A DNA stretch of 34,810 nt from an uncultured Oscillibacter sp. GTDB taxonomy: Bacteria > Bacillota > Clostridia > Oscillospirales > Oscillospiraceae. Numbering within the stretch: the first letter of the stretch is position 1; each line of letters starts with the position of its first letter. The stretch is taken from assembly GCA_910589315.1 (NCBI GenBank), contig CAJUTB010000026.1:1-34810 (forward strand). The letters are read 5' to 3'. The position numbers and the translations under genes were made by a program. Shown piece by piece: positions 30,314 to 34,810 of this stretch. The notes beneath the pieces are model-generated. The model saw only the letters and a program-made list of their open reading frames with translations. It was not told the DNA's origin and made no database searches.

Positions 30314-31546
30314 TCAAATATCCGGCGCAAAATTGCCGTTTATAAAGATGGGGACCTCCCGTCCGTCCCGGGTTTTGCCTGTGATGGAGAGGTCCGGCGT
30401 GCCAATCATGAAATCCACATGGGTGATGGAGTCGTTGAGGCCCCTGGCTTTCAGCTCATCCTTGCTCATTTTCTGCCCCCCCTCCAGACAGGGGTACGCC
30501 TCTCCGAAGGCGATATGGCAGGCGGCATTTTCGTCAAACAGCGTATTATAGAACAGGAGGCCCTGGTTTGAAATCGGGCTGTCATAGGGCACCAGGGCCA
30601 CCTCGCCGAAGTAGGCCGCGCCCTCGTCCACGCTGATGGCGGCTTGCAGGACTTGTTCGCCCAGGCGGGCGGCGGCCTCCACGATCTTTCCGTTTTCGAC
30701 AACAAAGCGGAAATTCTCAATGGTGTTTCCGTCGTGGACCAGGGGCATGGACCCCATGATTACGCCGTTGGCCCCGGTTTTCAGAGGTGCGGTGAAAATT
30801 TCCTCGGTAGGAATGTTGGCAATATAGGTCTGACCGTTCAAGGTCACGTCGCCGCCGCTCTCCCAAACGTGGCCCTCCGGCAGTTCAACCGTCAGATCGG
30901 TGCCCAGGGCGTTGGTGTAATGGAGGGATTGGAGCTTCAGGGCGTTGAGGGTTTCCAGACGCTTTTGCAGCGTGTCCAGATGCTCGTGCCAGCGTTCCAC
31001 GGCTTTTCCGTCGCCGGTGATGCGGACGGCCTGGAAAATGGCGTCCCAGAGGGCGGAGACGGCTTCCGCCTCGTCCATGTCCGGGAAGACCCGGACGGCC
31101 CAGGAGGGAATGGGAATGGAGGCGATGCACCAGGGGAAGCCGCCGCACATTTGCAGGCGGTCAAAGTCCTTGAGGGCCTTTCCGCTGGCCCGCTGGGCGC
31201 GGATCATGCGCTGGGAGTCGACGCCCTTGAGGTTTTCCGGGTCCGTGGCGGAAATGGCCAGATAGGCCGCGCCTTCCAGGGCGTGGTCATTGAAGAAATG
31301 CCGCCGCCAGAGGGGCACTTCGTCGAAAATTTCCTCCGCGGCGTTTTGGTATTTCATGCGGGTCATGGCGTCGTCGGTCCAGTTCATGACGACTTCCTTG
31401 CACTGGGCCTCATAGGCTTCCGCCGCGCACAGGCGGGCGAACGCGGCGCACTCCACCGGAGAGGAAATGATCATCCGCTGTCCGGGCTGGATGTTCAGCC
31501 CCACGCGCACCAGAAGCCGGGCGTATTCTCTCAGTTTTTCATTCAT
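30314..31546 (-). CDS. M29-family aminopeptidase
   Basis: This 410-residue metallopeptidase matches the thermophilic aminopeptidase (AmpS/PepS) family, which removes N-terminal residues using two metal ions. The family metal ligands are all visible: Glu in PTEEIFTAP, Glu in FGEVALVPYDSP, His in ACHIAFGEAYP, and His/Asp in THVDFMIGT. The N-terminal domain begins EYARLLVRVGLNIQPGQRMIISSP. Start: ATG with GGAAAGGA 12 bases upstream. It precedes the gamma-CA/permease operon in the same direction but with a gap of 38 bases and its own promoter. Confidence 0.93.
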   Translation of the reverse strand: MNEKLREYARLLVRVGLNIQPGQRMIISSPVECAAFARLCAAEAYEAQCKEVVMNWTDDAMTRMKYQNAAEEIFDEVPLWRRHFFNDHALEGAAYLAISATDPENLKGVDSQRMIRAQRASGKALKDFDRLQMCGGFPWCIASIPIPSWAVRVFPDMDEAEAVSALWDAIFQAVRITGDGKAVERWHEHLDTLQKRLETLNALKLQSLHYTNALGTDLTVELPEGHVWESGGDVTLNGQTYIANIPTEEIFTAPLKTGANGVIMGSMPLVHDGNTIENFRFVVENGKIVEAAARLGEQVLQAAISVDEGAAYFGEVALVPYDSPISNQGLLFYNTLFDENAACHIAFGEAYPCLEGGQKMSKDELKARGLNDSITHVDFMIGTPDLSITGKTRDGREVPIFINGNFAPDI

Positions 31547-31591
31547 AAAATTCGTCGGTCCTTTCCTGCTGAATTAGTCCCAGTATGCGCT

Positions 31592-31620
31592 ATTGTAGAA
31601 CATTTTACCAAAAAAGTAAA
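31592..31620 (-). promoter_or_regulatory. Putative sigma-A promoter of the aminopeptidase
   Basis: On the minus strand TTTACT (31615-31620), 17-bp spacer, TACAAT (31592-31597), 46 bp before the start codon. Confidence 0.6.
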
Positions 31621-31732
31621 GGGGATTTGCGGGAATGTTTTCGGATGTCCGTCCCTGAGAGCCGCTGCCGCCGCCAGAGGGACCGGGCGCGGAATTCCGC
31701 ACGGCAGAGGGAATAAACATTTGACAAAATTC

Positions 31733-31761
31733 TTGTTTTTTTTCGCAACTTTTGATATTCT
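31733..31761 (+). promoter_or_regulatory. Putative promoter of the kinase-like gene
   Basis: TTGTTT (31733-31738), 17-bp spacer, TATTCT (31756-31761). The rest of 31547-31862 has no gene I can support. Confidence 0.45.
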
Positions 31762-31862
31762 GTTTCTTAGCAGGCAGGGTTTTCCTGGGTTATCTGGAAC
31801 CCTGCCGGAAATGCTAACAAAAGGCCCCGCTTCTGGGGTTGTCGGAAAGGAGCGTTACCTCT

Positions 31863-32663
31863 ATGAATCCTGAAGATTTGTCGCAGCTTCTGCCCTATAT
31901 CGCATCCTATATGCGAAACTCCATGAGCAGTCTGTATCTGGCTGCGTTACAGCTGGCCCCGCCTGCCAAACGGGAACAGGACCCGGACCTGGACGCCCGT
32001 GCGGCCCTTCTGGACCAGAGCTATTATCGCCTGACCCGGCTGGTCAACAGCCTCACATCTGCGAAATACTTCAGCAGCGACCCCCTTCCCCTGCGTGACG
32101 GAAACCTTGCCGCGCTGATCAGCGGTCTTTTTGAGCAGGTGGAATCCCTGGCCAAAACCAAAGGGCTGGATATGCGGTACAGCTGCGCAACGGACAGCCA
32201 TACCTGCGCGTTTTGCCCCGAGGCATTGGAGCAGGTTTTTTACCAGCTTATTTCCAACGCCTTTAAGTTTACGCCCCCCGGCGGACATATTTTTGTAGAG
32301 CTGCGGATGTCCCGCGGCCAGGTGTTGTTTTCGGTGGAGGACGACGGGCCGGGCATCCCCCAGGAGCAGCTGGATACGCTGTTTGAAATTCACCCCCGTG
32401 AAATCCCTGCGCCTCCGCCCCACGGACTGGGCCTGGGTCTGCCGCTGTGTCAGCGGATTGCCACGGCTCACGGCGGAATGCTGATGGTGGAGTCCCGTGT
32501 CGGCAAGGGGACCCGGCTGACGCTTTCCCTTCCGGACCGGCAGATTGGCCGCACCGTGGTTTCCGATCTGGTCAGCGATTACACCGGCGGCTTTAACCGG
32601 ACACTCCTTGCGCTTGCGGATGTTCTTCCAGCGAATGCGTTTTTAATCCGGAACCAGAGCTGA
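31863..32663 (+). CDS. Histidine-kinase-like ATPase protein without the phospho-accepting His
   Basis: This 266-residue soluble protein has the catalytic domain of sensor kinases: N-box QVFYQLISNAFKFT (about 124-137), G1 box VEDDGPGIP (158-166) and G2 box HGLGLGLPLCQRIA (187-200). ATP binding is therefore likely. The region that should hold the phosphorylated His has YMRNSMSSLYLA (16-27), with no His at the expected place (H-E-x-R-N/T-P becomes S-Y-M-R-N-S). No receiver gene is adjacent and no input domain precedes it. It may be an anti-sigma-type kinase, pseudokinase or regulatory ATPase. Start: ATG with AAAGGAG 11 bases upstream. Confidence 0.82.
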   Translation: MNPEDLSQLLPYIASYMRNSMSSLYLAALQLAPPAKREQDPDLDARAALLDQSYYRLTRLVNSLTSAKYFSSDPLPLRDGNLAALISGLFEQVESLAKTKGLDMRYSCATDSHTCAFCPEALEQVFYQLISNAFKFTPPGGHIFVELRMSRGQVLFSVEDDGPGIPQEQLDTLFEIHPREIPAPPPHGLGLGLPLCQRIATAHGGMLMVESRVGKGTRLTLSLPDRQIGRTVVSDLVSDYTGGFNRTLLALADVLPANAFLIRNQS

Positions 32664-32666
32664 AAA

Positions 32667-32696
32667 AACATCCCAGGGAATTTTCCCTGGGATGTT
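32667..32696 (-). terminator. Terminator of spoIIR
   Basis: AACATCCCAGGGAA and TTCCCTGGGATGTT form a 14-bp stem with a 2-nt loop. On the minus strand it is followed by TTTTTT, so it ends spoIIR. It also lies just after the kinase-like gene. Confidence 0.85.
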
Positions 32697-32706
32697 GCAG
32701 GAACGG

Positions 32707-33354
32707 TCAGCCCTCCATGGCGGCCCGCAGCTGCTGCCACCATTCCACCGCTTTGCTTTTCAAAACGTAGCCCTGGCCGTCCTCGGTGATCAGTCTGACC
32801 TGTTCTTCCGTCAGGCCCGCCGCCAGGGCCGTTTCCGGCACGCTGCCGGAGGCTGCCGTACACAGCGGCGGAAAAACCACGCACCACCAGTTTTTCCCTT
32901 CCCCCGCGCCGATGACGACCCGCAAGGCCAGATAGTTTCCGGCGGGCAGGGTGAAGCCGTCGTATTCGCGGGTGGGGAAGGCGGCGTTTTCCAGGCGGAC
33001 GTCAACGGCGTAGTCATAACCGTTGGCGCGGATTTCCGCGGCGGCGATTTTTTCCAGCTCCAGCAGCTGTCCCCGCAGGAGTCCTTCCGCCTCCCGGCGG
33101 TCGGCCGACTGCTCCAGAAGCGTCTCCGCCCGTTCCAGGATCTTATCCCGGACTTGCAGCTTAAGGGTTTGGTCCTCCTCGGAGTCCGAGTTTGCCAGGA
33201 CGTGCAGGCGCACGACCTTTTCCGCCAACTGGTCTCCTGCTTGAAGCGCGAGCGCGCCCGACGCCAGAAACAGCGCGAGTCCGATTAAAAGAGCGATTTC
33301 CGCCGCCTTGAAGGCTTTTGATGAATTGGCGGCAGAGGCAGATGTACTGGTCAT
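32707..33354 (-). CDS. spoIIR: Stage II sporulation protein R
   Basis: This 216-residue exported protein has an N-terminal membrane signal (ALLIGLALFLASGALAL) and the conserved SpoIIR segments VRLHVLANSDSEEDQTLKLQVRDKIL, VRLENAAFPTREYDGFTLPAGNYLALRVVIGAGEGKNWWCVVFPPLC. It is the forespore signal that activates the SpoIIGA protease to release sigma-E in the mother cell. Start at 33354: GGAAAGGA lies 12 bases upstream, while an earlier in-frame ATG has none. It confirms a sporulating Firmicute. No sigma-F promoter was identified. Confidence 0.93.
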   Translation of the reverse strand: MTSTSASAANSSKAFKAAEIALLIGLALFLASGALALQAGDQLAEKVVRLHVLANSDSEEDQTLKLQVRDKILERAETLLEQSADRREAEGLLRGQLLELEKIAAAEIRANGYDYAVDVRLENAAFPTREYDGFTLPAGNYLALRVVIGAGEGKNWWCVVFPPLCTAASGSVPETALAAGLTEEQVRLITEDGQGYVLKSKAVEWWQQLRAAMEG

Positions 33355-33408
33355 AATTTTGTCCGTTCCTTTCCTGGGCTGCGGCCCTTTGTGGAAAAGG
33401 ATGGACAT

Positions 33409-33658
33409 TTTTTCTGACTTTCAAACCGGATTTTGCAAAATCGGCCGCATATGGCCGGATGCGGGAGAAGTTCCTGAAAGAATATCACCCTGGTATCAAC
33501 AATCGGATAGTATTTCTTATCCCGGCTACGGCGAGACAGGAGGGAGTGACTGGCATTAAAAGCAACGGATTAGATGGAATGGGTGGGCCATATGAACAAT
33601 ATTCGTAATCGGGCGGAGGAAATCGTTCTCCGTGAACTGATCTACACATAAGAAGCGC
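33409..33658. other. Intergenic stretch without a supported gene
   Basis: Between spoIIR and the terminator at 33659 only a 19-codon frame (33592-33651; MNNIRNRAEEIVLRELIYT) with GGGTGG upstream could be coding. It reads straight into the terminator and could be a small or truncated gene. No other feature was recognised. Confidence 0.35.
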
Positions 33659-33707
33659 AACAAGGAGTATGAGCGCGCTTGCCGCAGCCATACTCCTTGT
33701 TTTTTTA
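33659..33707 (+). terminator. Intrinsic terminator upstream of the IS630 relic
   Basis: AACAAGGAGTATG and CATACTCCTTGTT form a 13-bp stem with a 17-nt GC-rich loop, followed by seven Ts. The IS630 target TA is immediately downstream. Confidence 0.85.
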
Positions 33708-33708
33708 T

Positions 33709-34212
33709 TATGGTAAAAACAATTGAAAGTTGAAAAAGGTATGGGAATAAGTAGAATAAGGACATGAGCTATTCGAAAAGATATAGGGAACGCACAAATA
33801 ATCGCGACAGGCAGGACATAGCTTGGAAGCGGACCATCAAGTGTTCAAGGTTTCCAAATCGACGATAAAGCGGGAAAAGCAACTGAAAGAAACGGGGGAT
33901 TGGGAGAAAAAAGATCTGCACAAAAGTTTCCAAAAGATCGATCCGGAAAAGCTGAAGGCATATATTGCGGCCCACCCAGACGCATAGCAATCGGAAATGG
34001 CCAAGGCATTTGGATGCAGCGAAAGCGGCGGCTTTTTGCTGCCCCAAACGCCGGGTGCAGACTTCTCTTTCTTCCACCCTACTTCCCGGAACGCAAGCCT
34101 ATTGAACATTTCTGGGCTTGGCTAAAGCGCCTGTTGAGGAAAATCCTTCCCTCCGCCCCTTCCTTTGATGATGCCTTTTCTGCCGCTTTTCAACTATGGT
34201 GACTATACCATA
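33709..34212 (+). mobile_element. Internally deleted IS630-family element with intact ends and TA duplication
   Basis: The element runs 33711-34210. Its left end TGGTA...AGTTGAAAA and right end (reverse complement) TGGTA...AGTTGAAAA are inverted repeats. TA at 33709-33710 and 34211-34212 is the duplicated target, as expected for the IS630/Tc1-mariner group. It is about 500 bp, against about 1.1 kb for a full element, because the catalytic core of the transposase is missing. Confidence 0.75.
33764..34202 (+). pseudogene. IS630-family transposase relic (core deleted)
   Basis: The N-terminal helix-turn-helix part is readable in two frames: first MSYSKRYRERT, then VFKVSKSTIKREKQLKETG and KIDPEKLKAYIAAHPDA. 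It is broken by a frameshift and a TAG. The next recognisable segment QSEMAKAFGCSESGG is cut near 34035. The sequence then jumps to the C-terminal NAGCRLLFLPPYFPERKPIEHFWAWLKRLLRKILPSAPSFDDAFSAAF, the IS630 end with the third catalytic acid region. About 180 central codons, with the first DDE acids, are gone. It cannot make transposase, but the ends might still be moved by an intact relative elsewhere. Confidence 0.8.
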
Positions 34213-34213
34213 A

Positions 34214-34329
34214 GACATTCGGCAAAGCATAAAGACGCCGGGGATTTCTCCCCGGTGGCTTTGGGGTCCTGGTGGACTGCCTGAAGCGTATTGAGCGGCT
34301 TCGGTTCGCACGGTTTGTCACTTCAGTGA
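34214..34329. other. Short intergenic stretch with a GC hairpin
   Basis: CCGGGGA-tttc-TCCCCGG (34238-34255) is a perfect 7-bp hairpin without a T-run. Nothing else was recognised between the IS relic and the last gene. Confidence 0.4.
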
Positions 34330-34641
34330 TTATACAATAGAGGTTTCCGTTGCGTCTTCCTGAAGCACCCTGTCCAGGTTATAGGCTTCATCAATCTCCG
34401 CCCAGAATTGTGCGCTTTCTTCTTCACTGAATTCCAGCGCATTGAGCAGTCTGAACATTGTTGATGGGAGCGGCAAATGTTCATGGCATTCCATTTGCTG
34501 AATACAATTGCGGGTAAGGCCCGCTTTCTCTGCCAGAGAGGTTTGAGAGAGCTTCATCTCCTTTCGCCGGCGAGTTAGTTTTTCTTCCAGAAATTTGCTC
34601 ACATTTGGGAATTCTCTGCACACGCTTCTTGACTTTGGCAT
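34330..34641 (-). CDS. XRE-family HTH transcriptional regulator
   Basis: This 103-residue protein has a Cro/C1 HTH (about residues 15-70): LEEKLTRRRKEMKLSQTSLAEKAGLTRNCIQQMECHEHLPLPSTMFRLLNAL. An acidic C-terminal helix (SEEESAQFWAEIDEAYNLDRVL) follows. Start: ATG with AGGAGG 8 bases upstream. It is unlike the two paralogues above. No partner gene lies on the window side facing its promoter; 34642-34810 holds only an AT-rich upstream region with a possible TTGGC-N8-GCCAA dyad (34682-34699). Confidence 0.88.
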   Translation of the reverse strand: MPKSRSVCREFPNVSKFLEEKLTRRRKEMKLSQTSLAEKAGLTRNCIQQMECHEHLPLPSTMFRLLNALEFSEEESAQFWAEIDEAYNLDRVLQEDATETSIV

Positions 34642-34810
34642 ATTCACCGCCTCCTATATCCAAAAAGCATATAGAAATTGTTGGCGATTTTCTGCCAAGT
34701 CCCGTTGGCATTGTGAAAATTGTCAAATTAGTGCTCTTAAACTTCCTGAGTTACATAATTAGGGTCTACAGAAAAAGCAAAAAGCCACAATAAAAATGCG
34801 GGGATATGAA

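Noticed and set aside
30644..31873. Plus-strand 409-codon frame opposite the aminopeptidase
   Set aside because: Shadow of a well-supported M29 gene.
33592..33651. 19-codon frame ending just before a terminator
   Set aside because: Too short and without a convincing family match to call as a gene; noted only in the intergenic entry.
1..34810. tRNA, rRNA or replication origin
   Set aside because: No cloverleaf-like, ribosomal or iteron/DnaA-box cluster was seen on either strand by eye; a tRNAscan-SE run would settle this.

Overview
The window looks like chromosomal DNA of a spore-forming, anaerobic Clostridia of the Oscillospiraceae type. It is GC-rich and has strong Shine-Dalgarno sites and consensus sigma-A promoters. 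It carries a threonine T-box leader and sporulation and germination genes (cwlJ-gerQ, spoIIR). It also has a CoA-transferase of the kind used in butyrate metabolism. This placement is inferred from gene content; no 16S or marker gene is present.

Layout. 1-360 holds the decayed start of a Tn4451/Tn5397-like transposon (TnpW-like and serine recombinase fragments). 582-4475 encodes a GNAT acetyltransferase, then a MATE exporter, MoxR-type AAA+ ATPase and VWA protein in a tight, overlapping operon. 4515-7186 has a Nudix hydrolase, a CoA-transferase and a nitroreductase, separated by strong terminators. 7280-9260 has gerQ, cwlJ and an XRE regulator facing a perfect sigma-A promoter in an AT-rich island. 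9257-11320 is the T-box-controlled thrS. 11370-15725 has two FCD-type GntR regulators, an aldose epimerase and pyruvate kinase, with several dyad operators between them. 16073-17520 is a small operon of an unknown protein and a TetR regulator with tandem palindromic operators. 17558-23503 is a tripartite RND efflux operon (TolC-like protein, lipoprotein adaptor, permease) behind a MerR-type 19-bp-spacer promoter. 23541-24171 is a second copy of the XRE/divergent-small-gene arrangement. 24258-26615 has a DUF1538 membrane protein with a tandem PII-like protein. 26710-33354 has a cytidylate-kinase-like gene, an XRE/DUF3169 pair with three phased operators, an AI-2E-type permease with a gamma carbonic anhydrase, an M29 aminopeptidase, a histidine-kinase-like protein lacking the usual histidine, and spoIIR. 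33709-34212 is an internally deleted IS630-family element with both ends and TA duplications intact. An XRE regulator closes the window.

Main points of interest. These are the RND pump with a TolC-like partner in an apparently monoderm spore former, driven from a MerR-type promoter with no MerR gene in view. Others are the two paralogous XRE regulators that each face a strong promoter and a tiny gene, the TetR/unknown-protein operon with three related half-site elements, the three-operator XRE-DUF3169 control region, and the dyad-rich intergenic region at 12144-12338. Functions are read from recognisable family motifs; no alignment or database search was run.
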